From the NCBI GenBank assembly GCA_013298125.1, contig JAAFJP010000009.1:112165-176164 (forward strand): a stretch of 64,000 bases of DNA, written 5' to 3'. Source of the stretch: Cytophagales bacterium (GTDB lineage Bacteria; Bacteroidota; Bacteroidia; Cytophagales; Spirosomataceae). The notes under the pieces were generated by a model that made no database searches, had not been told where the DNA came from, and saw nothing but the letters and a program-made list of their open reading frames with translations. Both the position numbers and the translations under genes were made by a program. Of the stretch, positions 53,502-61,294 are shown one piece after another. Numbering within the stretch: position 1 is the stretch's first letter; every line of letters begins with the position of its first letter.

Positions 53502-54035
53502 ATGCAAAATATCTTAGGAATAGGCTCACGCATCCGCCATGCAGATTTTGGCGATGGCGTAATCATCAACGTAAAATCAAGCGGTTATAATATTACTTTC
53601 ATGCAATTTGGGATGAAGTTAATCAAGTTAGATTATCCTCTCGAAATTATTGAAGAAGTAGAACGAGACAGTGATATGATAAGTCTCTTAGACGTAGAAA
53701 TGACCCTCTCGAAGGTTCTTCAAAAGTGGTCTGATTTCTCAGAAAATGTGCCATTAGGCGATAAATGGAAAGGTGGAAAACTAATTCTAAAACCTGGCAG
53801 ACACGATTTGGCAAACAAAGAAATGCCCATTGATGCCTTTTTCCATAAAATCGTAATGGTTCGTGACCGCCTCCGTGTGATGGAACAAAGAGTCAATTCG
53901 AGTAAGTTGGATGATGAAGAAAAATTGAACATTCAGCAATATATTACCAAAATATACGGCACATTGACTTCATTTAATGTACTCTTCAAAAATCCAGAGC
54001 ATATTTTTGTGGGAGAAAAAGCGATGGCGGAATAA
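53502..54035 (+). CDS. Hypothetical protein with PcrA/UvrD-like Tudor start
   Basis: 177 residues. The first ~45 residues, GIGSRIRHADFGDGVIINV and YNITFMQFGMKLIKL, match the small beta-barrel (Tudor-like) found at the C-terminus of PcrA/UvrD helicases, which binds RNA polymerase. The remaining part is helical (DAFFHKIVMVRDRLRVMEQ, LNIQQYITKIYGTLTSFNVL). No helicase motifs are present. A role at the transcription or repair machinery is inference from that one domain. Confidence 0.72.
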   Translation: MQNILGIGSRIRHADFGDGVIINVKSSGYNITFMQFGMKLIKLDYPLEIIEEVERDSDMISLLDVEMTLSKVLQKWSDFSENVPLGDKWKGGKLILKPGRHDLANKEMPIDAFFHKIVMVRDRLRVMEQRVNSSKLDDEEKLNIQQYITKIYGTLTSFNVLFKNPEHIFVGEKAMAE

Positions 54036-54039
54036 TTAA

Positions 54040-54152
54040 AGTTGTTAAGTTGGTAAGTTTTAAGTTGATAAAAACAAAAAGTCGTTAGAATTCATTTTCT
54101 ACGACTTTTTGTTTTTTTAGCAACTTAAAAACTTATCACTTAACAACTTCTA
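54040..54152. repeat. Word palindrome around a terminator (AAGTTGTTAAG type)
   Basis: Left words AAAGTTGTTAAGTTGG and TTTTAAGTTGATAA (54040-54070) are matched by AGCAACTTAAAAAC and CACTTAACAACTTC (54118-54150). The turn is a separate terminator hairpin. Confidence 0.8.
54074..54118 (+). terminator. Terminator after the Tudor-like gene
   Basis: AAAAAGTCGT and ACGACTTTTT pair, with inner AGAA/TTCT, then GTTTTTTT. Confidence 0.9.
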
Positions 54153-54216
54153 TTACCGTATAATCAAAATAACAAGACGATTAGCAAACGGTACACCTTT
54201 TATGAGTAAAAAAACT

Positions 54217-54224
54217 TATATTTG
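54217..54224 (+). promoter_or_regulatory. -7 box TATATTTG upstream of a CRP-family gene
   Basis: Exact consensus, 72 bases before ATG 54296. Confidence 0.45.
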
Positions 54225-54295
54225 TCAGGAAAAATGAAAAATATCAGCAAAACTCAATAAATTTATCCTTAGAATACCATAACCCTTTTTATAAA

Positions 54296-54892
54296 ATGTC
54301 CTTATCAACGCTCAATAAAATTTATCTCGTCAAGGAATCAATCTTCAAATTAGCCAATTTTTCATCCGAAGAATGGGATTTTTATCAAAGTATTATCGAT
54401 GAAGTTACTTTCAAAAAGAAAGAGTATCTCACCAAGCGAGGGGATGTTGAAAAGTATGCGTATTTTGTTTTGGAAGGAGCTGTAAAATATGAAGCACCAA
54501 CAGAATCAGGTAAAGAAATTTGTGTAGATTTAGGCTTTAAAGGAAACTTGGTAAGTTCGTTTGCATCATGTTTAGCCCAACGTCCTTCGGGGATTGCGAT
54601 TCAGGCAGTTACGGCGGTAAAAGCCTTTCGTTTGCATTATCCGCCCGTGTTAGAATTATTAGAAACTTCCAAAAATGCCGAGCGTTTTCACCGTATGATT
54701 GCCGAGCAATTATACATCCGTGAAACCCGCAGAACTTATACATTAATCTCCAAAACTGCCGAGGAAAGATATTTGCATCTCCTTGAAAATCAACCAGATG
54801 CCTTGCGTTTGATACCGATTAAAGACTTGGCTTCGTACTTGGGAATTCATCCAGATTCATTGAGTCGAATTCGGAATTCGATAAAGAGTTAA
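54296..54892 (+). CDS. Crp/Fnr-family transcriptional regulator
   Basis: 198 residues: beta-roll (LTKRGDVEKYAYFVLEGAVK, GKEICVDLGFKGN) and C-terminal helix-turn-helix with IKDLASYLGIHPDSLSRIR. Same Bacteroidota subgroup as the regulators at 47273 and 61295, but the three are clearly different. Target genes are not evident; it is convergent with the accessory-gene run that ends at 54889 and overlaps its last gene by four bases. Confidence 0.9.
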   Translation: MSLSTLNKIYLVKESIFKLANFSSEEWDFYQSIIDEVTFKKKEYLTKRGDVEKYAYFVLEGAVKYEAPTESGKEICVDLGFKGNLVSSFASCLAQRPSGIAIQAVTAVKAFRLHYPPVLELLETSKNAERFHRMIAEQLYIRETRRTYTLISKTAEERYLHLLENQPDALRLIPIKDLASYLGIHPDSLSRIRNSIKS

Positions 54893-55389
54893 GACTTGTC
54901 TTGTCGTTCATATCCTAATGTTTCAAACCACGCTTTTTGGGGTCTGTTTTTTGGATAACCGTTTTCAGTGCGAAACTTTTTTCGTTCTTCGGTAAAATCC
55001 CACCACGTTTTTTTAGTGTCATTTGTGTTTGCAAAATTCACGACTAATCTAAATTGATCTTCAACGCAAGGGTCAATCCAATAACCTTTTTTCTGTTCAT
55101 ATTCGTCTGTGAGTTTAGCACCGTCTTTTTGTTTTAATTCGTTGAGTGAATAATAACCTAAAAACACAAGGTCTTCGGCAAACTTTATTCCGACTGACGG
55201 AACGGTTTGAAATTCTGCCAACGCATAAATTTCTTTTGCCCGTTCAGTTGTAGCGTTTAACAACACTTCCAATTCGTCAATTGCAAAGTCAAGAATGTTA
55301 GCAATTTTGATTTTATGCTGTCTCAAATTTGCTTTTTCAATATCCGTCAGTGGGAGTTTTATATTCGTCTTATTTTTCATCTTCGGCAA
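54889..55389 (-). CDS. Helix-hairpin-helix protein of the pathogenicity-locus (Cdd1) family
   Basis: 166 residues. The Cdd1-type block is clear: TVPSVGIKFAEDLVFLGYYS (a helix-hairpin-helix), LNELKQKDGAKLTDEYEQ, then GYWIDPCVEDQFRLVVNFAN. A C-terminal TKKTWWDFTEERKKFR segment follows. The family is a small DNA-binding-like protein of unknown function that travels in accessory regions. The start at 55389 (or ATG 55380) overlaps the end of the VOC gene, so the two are translated together. Last gene of the minus-strand accessory run. Confidence 0.82.
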   Translation of the reverse strand: MPKMKNKTNIKLPLTDIEKANLRQHKIKIANILDFAIDELEVLLNATTERAKEIYALAEFQTVPSVGIKFAEDLVFLGYYSLNELKQKDGAKLTDEYEQKKGYWIDPCVEDQFRLVVNFANTNDTKKTWWDFTEERKKFRTENGYPKNRPQKAWFETLGYERQDKS

Positions 55390-55747
55390 AAGTCAGCAAA
55401 TAACCATTATTATCTTCTATTGAAAATTCTGTCGCACCATAAAATGTTTTTTCAAGTCCTTTAACCACTTTTACGTTGTCTTTTATTTGGTCAAAGAAAC
55501 TTCTAATTTCAGTTGTCTTAATATAAAAAAGCAAAGACCCCCCATTTTGTCTTGAAATCACGGGCAATTCGTTGCCTAAACTTTCAAAAGTCTGAAACAT
55601 AATAGTTACGTTTCCGCAAGTCATCATTGCCCAAAAAATGTCGCCTTGGTCGGGAACTGTCGTGACAACATTAAAACCTAATTGTTTGTAAAAGTCAATC
55701 GTCTCATTGATGTCTTTTACGAAAATGTTTGGTGATATTGAGTTCAT
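55370..55747 (-). CDS. VOC-family (glyoxalase/bleomycin resistance-like) protein
   Basis: 125 residues from ATG 55747: SPNIFVKDINETIDFYKQLG opens the first beta-alpha-beta-beta-beta module, and GATEFSIEDNNGYLLTFAED closes the second. Metal-ligand positions of classical glyoxalases are not all obvious (Glu in EFSIED is present). VOC proteins bind or modify small molecules, including antibiotics and aldehydes. Remnants of another VOC gene lie just upstream at 55.8 kb. Confidence 0.85.
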   Translation of the reverse strand: MNSISPNIFVKDINETIDFYKQLGFNVVTTVPDQGDIFWAMMTCGNVTIMFQTFESLGNELPVISRQNGGSLLFYIKTTEIRSFFDQIKDNVKVVKGLEKTFYGATEFSIEDNNGYLLTFAEDEK

Positions 55748-55792
55748 GTTTATTTGTTTTGTCTGTTTGCATAGTGGTCGTCTAAGCTTGCG

Positions 55793-55879
55793 TACCACTT
55801 AAAAGTTACTCCGTATGGACTTTGCGTCTAAGCCCAAATGCTTTTGATACCACTCTTTTACTTTTTAGGGTCTTTGCCA
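55793..55879 (-). pseudogene. Frameshifted VOC gene fragment
   Basis: The minus strand aligns closely with the early part of the VOC gene at 57708-58175 (there DPKKVTEWYQKHLGLD; here DPKK, a one-base loss, then EWYQKHLGLD). At least one further frame change and a stop follow, so it cannot encode a protein. It marks a past duplication or recombination within the accessory run. Confidence 0.8.
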
Positions 55880-55929
55880 AGTTAATATCGTATTCAATTC
55901 TTTTAACTTGATAACCTATTCTCATCAAT

Positions 55930-56355
55930 TTATAATTCAGTGTACCAAGCCTTTACAAAATTGAGGTTATAATCTTTCTTTTCTCTTTTTTCATACTCGT
56001 CATAAAACAAATGATGTTCGGATTGTGGTTTGACTAAACGTTTTTCTTTACGTTGTAGATTATTATGATTTCCTACATATTTTTCAAATTGCTCATTCCA
56101 ATAATCTTCCTCTTTAATTTCATCTTCGGTCAGAACAATTATGGCGAATATTCGTGGGTAAATACCTTCTGTATAATCTGTAATAATTTCAAATTTATAT
56201 TTTTTGTTGTCATATTTTAACATTCCTTCCAACATCCCGTCATAATAATCTCCAAAATATAGGAATGTAAGTTCATCAAAAGGTATCTCTTTAACATCAT
56301 GTTTTAATTTGTCAAAAGAGGATTTGAAGTCTATAAAGTTTATATGCTGTTTCAC
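55930..56355 (-). CDS. Hypothetical acidic/aromatic protein
   Basis: 141 residues, cytosolic, rich in Tyr, Glu and Lys: IPFDELTFLYFGDYYDGMLE, KYKFEIITDYTEGIYPRIFA, EEDYWNEQFEKYVGN. The size, acidity and setting resemble immunity proteins of contact-dependent toxins, but I see no diagnostic motif. Function unknown. Confidence 0.6.
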   Translation of the reverse strand: MKQHINFIDFKSSFDKLKHDVKEIPFDELTFLYFGDYYDGMLEGMLKYDNKKYKFEIITDYTEGIYPRIFAIIVLTEDEIKEEDYWNEQFEKYVGNHNNLQRKEKRLVKPQSEHHLFYDEYEKREKKDYNLNFVKAWYTEL

Positions 56356-56398
56356 GCTGAGAAATCGTTGAGTTTTAAGTTGGAAACAAATTTATGGA

Positions 56399-56881
56399 TT
56401 AATTATTAAACCTAAACGAAACTCCTAAACCAAACATATTAGGCAGTGAGTCATCGTTCAATTCGATATTATATTCTGCATAAGCCCCCATTTTGTCATT
56501 AAACATAAACCGTAAACCAAGAGGTAAATTAAGCCCTACTCCATTATCGGAACTCAATACTTTACCAACTTGAAATCCCGCATAAGGGTCAATAATTCTG
56601 TCATTTCTGATGCCGAAAGCTGTGCCTAAGTGATAAGACACACGTCCTGCCACATAAGAGCCTTTGCCTCCTGAAATAAGGGTAATAAAGGTTCCACCAA
56701 TGCTTACATTTTCGGCAACCCCAAAATCTACTGCCCCTCTTATAAAAGTCCCACCTTTTGGAAGATAAAAGCCTCCACTTCCCAACACGTCGCTTTTCTC
56801 CATAAATTGGGCTTGGGAAGAGAACGAGATTATGAAAAATAAGCAAAAAATGGTTATGAGTTTAATCATGTTTTTTTTCAT
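56399..56881 (-). CDS. Small outer-membrane beta-barrel protein
   Basis: 160 residues; signal peptide MIKLITIFCLFFIISFSSQA, then eight amphipathic strands (GTFIRGAVDFGVAENVSIGG, SYVAGRVSYHLG, LNLPLGLRFMFNDKMGAYAE) and a terminal GLGVSFRFNN with the aromatic residue of barrel proteins. Likely an OmpW/OmpA-barrel-like surface protein. The promoter upstream (TATTTTTG at 56999-56992) is preceded by a palindrome shared with the CPBP gene. Confidence 0.8.
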   Translation of the reverse strand: MKKNMIKLITIFCLFFIISFSSQAQFMEKSDVLGSGGFYLPKGGTFIRGAVDFGVAENVSIGGTFITLISGGKGSYVAGRVSYHLGTAFGIRNDRIIDPYAGFQVGKVLSSDNGVGLNLPLGLRFMFNDKMGAYAEYNIELNDDSLPNMFGLGVSFRFNN

Positions 56882-56991
56882 TTTGACTTAGGATTTATGA
56901 GTTAAAAATAAAGAAATTTGAGAAATAAAAGTATTGAGTTCCCTTCTTAGGTTACTCTAAATTTCTTTCTTACAAATCAATATTATTGAAA

Positions 56992-57036
56992 CAAAAATAA
57001 AATATAGGCATAAAAAAAAATGACACATTTGTGCCA
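56992..57036 (-). promoter_or_regulatory. -7 box TATTTTTG plus upstream palindrome TGRCACA-N2-TGTGYCA, copy A
   Basis: On the minus strand the palindrome (57036-57021) is centred 29.5 bases upstream of the -7 box (56999-56992), hence ~43 bases before the expected transcription start. An almost identical block with the same spacing is at 61.24-61.28 kb. The T-run next to the palindrome also allows reading it as a terminator of the gene at 57097. Confidence 0.55.
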
Positions 57037-57096
57037 TTTTCAAAAATAGTATTAACCTGAAATCGCTTCCCATGGTTTTATCAGGAGGCATTCGCA

Positions 57097-57696
57097 TCAA
57101 AAATCATTATGATTACTCGACATTTTCCCAGCTAAACCAAAGCAAATTAATGCCGATGCCAATAAAAGACAATAGGTATCAATTTGATTAAAAGGTTGGT
57201 TCAAAAGCTCAATAAAATTCGCTAAAACGGAGAATAAAGTACCCAAAAGTAGATACAATCCTATTTTAAATTTACGCTTAAATACCGCCCAAACCCCCAA
57301 AAAACAGACAATTGGAATGCCGATGGTTGGAATTAAATCAATTATTTTCTGAAAATTAAATGTAATTAAAATGAAAGATAAAATAACTCCTAAAATTATT
57401 ATTCCATAAACCAATTCTCTCGATAATCGCTTGCCTACAACCAAATTATAAACACCTGTAATCAAATATAATACCCCAGTTGATGCTGATATTTTCTTGA
57501 CAAATAGGTTAAGTAGTCCCATTTCTGCAAAACCTGCATATCGTAATGCTGCACACAAAGCCGCAAAAGCGACTGTCAAAATGAATGTTCCCCAAAGAAT
57601 TTTATCAATTTGATTCTTCTTCCGCAAATTGGCATAAAGTGTATAAAATCCAGCACTGGCTAAAACCATTTCTGAAATTATATGAGAAATTTCCAT
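57097..57696 (-). CDS. Membrane protein of unknown function
   Basis: 199 residues with six to seven transmembrane helices (IISEMVLASAGFYTLYANL, ILWGTFILTVAFAALCAAL, LVYGIIILGVILSFILITF, IGIPIVCFLGVWAVF, YCLLLASALICFGLAG). No recognised signature. Twelve bases separate it from the upstream VOC gene, suggesting co-transcription. Confidence 0.68.
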   Translation of the reverse strand: MEISHIISEMVLASAGFYTLYANLRKKNQIDKILWGTFILTVAFAALCAALRYAGFAEMGLLNLFVKKISASTGVLYLITGVYNLVVGKRLSRELVYGIIILGVILSFILITFNFQKIIDLIPTIGIPIVCFLGVWAVFKRKFKIGLYLLLGTLFSVLANFIELLNQPFNQIDTYCLLLASALICFGLAGKMSSNHNDF

Positions 57697-57707
57697 TGAT
57701 TCATGTT

Positions 57708-58175
57708 TCAGTCAATCGGCTCCCATAATTGAATCTTATTACCCTCATTATCAAGAATATGAATAAATTTTCCGTAGTCATACGTTTCCATTTTATCCAC
57801 AATCGTTACACCTTCTTTTTTCAATTCTTCAACCAATACTTCCAAATTTTCGACTCGATAATTTATCATAAAATCCTTGGTTGAAGGTTCAAAATATTTT
57901 GAATTTTCAGCGAAAGGAGTCCATTGAGTTTGTGCTTTTGTGGTACTGTCTGGACTTTCGTACCAATCAAAAGTTGCTCCGTAGGGATTTGTATCTAAAC
58001 CCAAATGTTTTTGATACCACTCTGTTACTTTTTTAGGGTCTTTACATTTGAAAAATACACCCCCGATACCAGTTACTTTTTTCATTTTATGGTTGTTTTT
58101 TGTTAAAATTCTAAATGAAAATCCCAGATAAAAAGTTAATGCAAATGCTAAGGTTAGTAAGATTATTTTCTTCAT
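57708..58175 (-). CDS. VOC-family protein with N-terminal membrane anchor
   Basis: 155 residues. A hydrophobic start (KKIILLTLAFALTFYLGFSF) is followed by one VOC module pair: KKVTGIGGVFFKCKDPKKVT, WYQKHLGLDTNPYGATFDWY, and YGKFIHILDNEGNKIQLWEP with the final Glu ligand. The anchor may be real or the gene may start at the internal Met (58085). A broken copy of its early part lies at 55793-55879. Confidence 0.85.
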   Translation of the reverse strand: MKKIILLTLAFALTFYLGFSFRILTKNNHKMKKVTGIGGVFFKCKDPKKVTEWYQKHLGLDTNPYGATFDWYESPDSTTKAQTQWTPFAENSKYFEPSTKDFMINYRVENLEVLVEELKKEGVTIVDKMETYDYGKFIHILDNEGNKIQLWEPID

Positions 58176-58210
58176 TATTGTTGTGGTTTTAATACTTAAT
58201 AGTTTATTTC

Positions 58211-58984
58211 TCAGAAGAATTCATCCAAAAGTGTATAAAATTCTAACTTGTCTTTATTGACTTCAATTAGTCCGTATTCTTCATAAAATAAATTCACCAA
58301 TTCGCTATTGAAATCGTCTTTAATACTTCTAATTGCAAGGGCAATATCTTGATATTTATCAGCAACTCCACCATTGCCAAGGTCTATGAAACCACTTAAA
58401 TTGTCATTATCGTAAATTATATTGTCAAAACAATAGTCTCCGTGTGTGAATACTAATTCATGGCTTGAAGGCTTAATGCTTAATAATTTAGCAAATAATT
58501 CATCGAGATTATAATTTTGATTTTCGGGTTGTAGTTCTGCAATATTAATTAAACCATTTTCTAAATTATATTTTGCTTTTGAAAGCCTTGCGTCAAGACT
58601 TTGAGCTAATGCACAATTGTCAATTTTTAATGAATGAAGCCGTTTTAAAGAATTGGCATATTTTATCACGTTTTCACGTTCTCCTTGTTTGTCAAAATAA
58701 TCTTCAAGCGTTTTTCCTTGTAATTCTGACATACATAAAAGTTCGCACTCCTCTAATTTTTCGTAAAAAACAATCTCTGGAACGGGTACTTTTCCTTCAA
58801 GCCATTTATAATTCAAATAGTCGTTTTCAAGGCTTGAAAGTTGCTTTTTCAAAATGTAGGCTTCGTCCTTACTTGTTTTTATTTTGTACAAATCCGCATC
58901 TGTCGCACCACCTGAGATTTTGGAAACAGAATAATTTTCAAAATATCTGTCTAAGAGAGTCTTCAAGTTATTACTAATTTTCAT
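58211..58984 (-). CDS. Aminoglycoside O-phosphotransferase-like kinase (APH family)
   Basis: 257 residues from ATG 58984. Small-molecule kinase landmarks: [18 protein letters not shown] (nucleotide loop), AYILKKQ (Lys), catalytic loop [15 protein letters not shown] with the HGDxxxxN pattern, and metal-binding [20 protein letters not shown]. The layout and length are near APH(3')-type enzymes, which phosphorylate aminoglycosides; distant members act on other substrates. Resistance is therefore possible but unproven. Next to TfoX_N and VOC genes in the accessory run. Confidence 0.82.
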   Translation of the reverse strand: MKISNNLKTLLDRYFENYSVSKISGGATDADLYKIKTSKDEAYILKKQLSSLENDYLNYKWLEGKVPVPEIVFYEKLEECELLCMSELQGKTLEDYFDKQGERENVIKYANSLKRLHSLKIDNCALAQSLDARLSKAKYNLENGLINIAELQPENQNYNLDELFAKLLSIKPSSHELVFTHGDYCFDNIIYDNDNLSGFIDLGNGGVADKYQDIALAIRSIKDDFNSELVNLFYEEYGLIEVNKDKLEFYTLLDEFF

Positions 58985-58997
58985 TCTCCTATCGTTG

Positions 58998-59330
58998 TTA
59001 GCTTTTGAGTTTACTTTTTTTAGGTTTTGGTTCTGGCAATTCACTAACTGTAATTTTCACTAATTGCCTTAACCATTCTCTATCGTCTAATTGCTCTTCA
59101 ATTAAGAAACTTGGTTTTGCTCCTGGATATGGAGATGCTTCAACAACGTCTTTAATATAGTCTCTTCCTGATTGGGTTGGTTTAATAAATAATTTATTGT
59201 CGCAAACAAGACCAAATAATTTGTTGTCGAAATACAGTCCGTACTCACCAAACATTTTTTTGTTCGTTACATTTTCTGAAAAACCAATTTGGTCAGTTAT
59301 AAAATCAACGAATCTTTGTTCTGATGCCAT
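58998..59330 (-). CDS. TfoX N-terminal domain protein
   Basis: 110 residues: [20 protein letters not shown], then the signature [27 protein letters not shown] split over the fold, and [20 protein letters not shown]. Stand-alone TfoX_N proteins are common in accessory regions; the domain was named for the competence regulator TfoX/Sxy, but the isolated form has no known role. Three bases separate it from the upstream VOC gene. Confidence 0.85.
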   Translation of the reverse strand: MASEQRFVDFITDQIGFSENVTNKKMFGEYGLYFDNKLFGLVCDNKLFIKPTQSGRDYIKDVVEASPYPGAKPSFLIEEQLDDREWLRQLVKITVSELPEPKPKKSKLKS

Positions 59331-59333
59331 TGG

Positions 59334-59714
59334 TTAATCTTTTAGTTGAAAGTAAGGATTATAAATTAAGCCAATAACATTTCCAAATGGATCTTTAACT
59401 GTTGCTGTCATTAGCTCGCCACCAACGTTGTATGGTTTTTCGTTTTCTGTTGCTCCTGCTTCTATAAAGTCGTTGTAAACACTTTGTATATCTTCCACAC
59501 CCCAGTAAGATACTACACTTTCTATTTTTTCAGTCGATGGTCTTTCTTCGGGTTGAAGTCCGAGTTCATACCCACCAATATTAAAACCTACATAATATGG
59601 TTGATCATAGTATGGTTCGGTTTTGAAAACATTTGCATACCAGTTTTTGGCTTCGACAATGTCGCCAACTTTATAGATGGTAGTTCTTAATCCAAGTATT
59701 TTTGATTTGTCCAT
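59334..59714 (-). CDS. VOC-family protein
   Basis: 126 residues: LGLRTTIYKVGDIVEAKNWY, NIGGYELGLQPEERP, YWGVEDIQSVYNDFIEAGAT and a final TATVKDPFGNVIGLIYNPYF. Both modules are complete, of the 'glyoxalase superfamily' small-molecule-binding kind. Directly upstream of the TfoX_N gene in one transcription unit. Confidence 0.88.
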   Translation of the reverse strand: MDKSKILGLRTTIYKVGDIVEAKNWYANVFKTEPYYDQPYYVGFNIGGYELGLQPEERPSTEKIESVVSYWGVEDIQSVYNDFIEAGATENEKPYNVGGELMTATVKDPFGNVIGLIYNPYFQLKD

Positions 59715-59766
59715 ATTTCTTGTTTTTATTTAATTCTTAATTTTAAGTCGTCTGTTTTAAAGCTTG

Positions 59767-60150
59767 TTAGATTGTTGTCTTGTTCCTATCATAAAAATAA
59801 AAATTAATGCCCATTAATTTTACACTTTCAACATTTGCTTGGCTGTCATCATAAAATATTATGTTGTCTGGATTTTCATTCAAGTCATCAAGTATGTATT
59901 TGTAATATTGTGTTTCTGGTTTTTTAAATCCAATGAAATTTGAGGAATATACTTTGTCAAAAATCGCCCCAAAACCCATTTCATCTATCATGTATTCAAG
60001 CCTATATTTCTCTTGATTGGTTGCTAATATACATTTTACCTTGTTTTCTCGAAGTTCGTTTATAGTCTCAATTAATTCAAAATTTAGATTATGTTCTGCA
60101 CAAAAGAATTTCCAAAGTTCAATTACTTCCCTCAGCCCCCACTTCCTACA
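59767..60150 (-). pseudogene. HAD-family hydrolase, 5'-truncated
   Basis: The minus-strand frame is open from about 60150 and reads LWKFFCAEHNLNFELIETI, then KVKCILATNQEKYRLEYMID (motif II-like LATNQ), FIGFKKPETQYYKYILDDL (motif III Lys) and IIFYDDSQANVESVKLMGIN (motif IV). The N-terminal part with the catalytic DxD is missing; upstream is a stop and unrelated A/T-rich DNA. Only the last ~74 residues begin with an ATG (59991). I read it as a decayed subfamily IA hydrolase. Confidence 0.75.
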
Positions 60151-60251
60151 ACCGCTTTTTTAAATGAGCAAAAATAAACATAAAATGAGTTTTTTGTTTG
60201 TTACTCGGTTGTTAGTTTTTGTTCCTAAACCCCGTTTAGGTCATTCGCTTG

Positions 60252-60271
60252 CCACAATACTATGTTGGCGG
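60252..60271. repeat. Inverted repeat flanking the CPBP gene, left copy
   Basis: CCACAATACTATGTTGGCGG here is matched in inverted orientation by CCGCCAACTGTGG at 61117-61129 (seven bases shorter in the middle). The two enclose the CPBP gene. Confidence 0.5.
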
Positions 60272-60274
60272 AAG

Positions 60275-61093
60275 TTAATTTTGTACTCTCTTTGATAGGA
60301 AGTTTTGTTCTAAGAATATTATTACAATAATTGTAACAGTCGTAATAATGGTCGCTTCAACTCCATTTTGTCCACCTGCCAATAATTCATTTCCCTTTGT
60401 ATGAAATAGTTGCAGTCCGTCATAACCTGATATTGGTTTATAAAGAATTGAACTATACATAAAATTCCAAACGAAATGCAACGTTATTGGTAACCATAAC
60501 TGTCCCGTTTTGTAAAGTGCAATTGCAAAAATTACCCCTGCTCCAAATACATTTAACGAAGGAATAATTCCTCCCTGCAAAGCCCCGCCGTGCATCAATA
60601 AAAATACTAATGATGTTACAATTACTGCTGTTTTCAGTCCAATATTTCTTTTAATGGTTTGAAATAAAAATCCTCTACACAAAAGTTCTTGCGATACTGC
60701 ATTTAAAAATAATGCAAGTGTATAGAATATGAAGTTTGCTTTGAGTGTTGATTCTATTGAAGTCCTTTCGAGTGTCCCCAATAAATATTGTCCTAAAAAA
60801 GAAATGGTAACCCAAAATAGGGCAAGCGTTGTCCCAATAATTATGTCTGTTAAAATATTCTTATTTTCTAAACCAATAGTTGTTAATTTTCTCTTATCAA
60901 AATATGTGGTCATAACCCAACTTGCAAAAAGTACGGGTAATATACTAATAATGTCTTGTCCTAACCGTGAAACACTTACTGAAATTTGCTTGTCTATAAA
61001 TTTCATGTATAGTACGACTAACACCCCAATTGTTAATGCAAAAATTGTAAGGAATAAAATTGATTTCCAAACTGCTGTCTTAATACTTATCAT
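60275..61093 (-). CDS. CPBP-family intramembrane metalloprotease-like protein
   Basis: 272 residues, about eight transmembrane helices. CPBP/Abi motif 1 appears as SQELLCRGFLFQTIKR: the usual EExxxR pair has Gln in the first position. Motif 2 is FLLMHGG with its His, and motif 3 is LHFVWNFMYS with His and Asn. Eukaryotic relatives cleave CAAX proteins; bacterial ones include bacteriocin-immunity proteins. The Gln substitution may lower or alter activity. Start: ATG 61093; a TTG 30 bases upstream lies in the flanking repeat. Confidence 0.8.
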   Translation of the reverse strand: MISIKTAVWKSILFLTIFALTIGVLVVLYMKFIDKQISVSVSRLGQDIISILPVLFASWVMTTYFDKRKLTTIGLENKNILTDIIIGTTLALFWVTISFLGQYLLGTLERTSIESTLKANFIFYTLALFLNAVSQELLCRGFLFQTIKRNIGLKTAVIVTSLVFLLMHGGALQGGIIPSLNVFGAGVIFAIALYKTGQLWLPITLHFVWNFMYSSILYKPISGYDGLQLFHTKGNELLAGGQNGVEATIITTVTIIVIIFLEQNFLSKRVQN

Positions 61094-61236
61094 GTTTATA
61101 AGGTCTTTTTTAATTGCCGCCAACTGTGGTACTTTCTTCTACAAGAACTTGCTCAAATTCAGTTTGACTATATAAATTAGAATTTTCCAATTTTAGAATT
61201 TTTTTTATGGATTGAATATTTATACAATCGTAGTAG

Positions 61237-61281
61237 CAAAAATAAAAAATACGATCAAAAAAAAATGACACAAATGTGCCA
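61237..61281 (-). promoter_or_regulatory. -7 box TATTTTTG plus upstream palindrome TGRCACA-N2-TGTGYCA, copy B
   Basis: The palindrome (61281-61266) and -7 box (61244-61237) have the same 29.5-base centre-to-box spacing as copy A at 57.0 kb, and the flanks (A9 tract, CCATTTTCAAAA) also match. It precedes the CPBP gene and starts 14 bases after the stop of the CRP-family gene at 61295. Confidence 0.55.
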
Positions 61282-61294
61282 TTTTCAAAACCAT

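Noticed and set aside
57019..61292. The two shared A/T-palindrome blocks as direct repeats bounding one transposed segment
   Set aside because: Each block sits at the same place relative to a promoter, no target duplication is seen, and the content between them does not form a unit; shared promoter/operator or terminator is the simpler reading.
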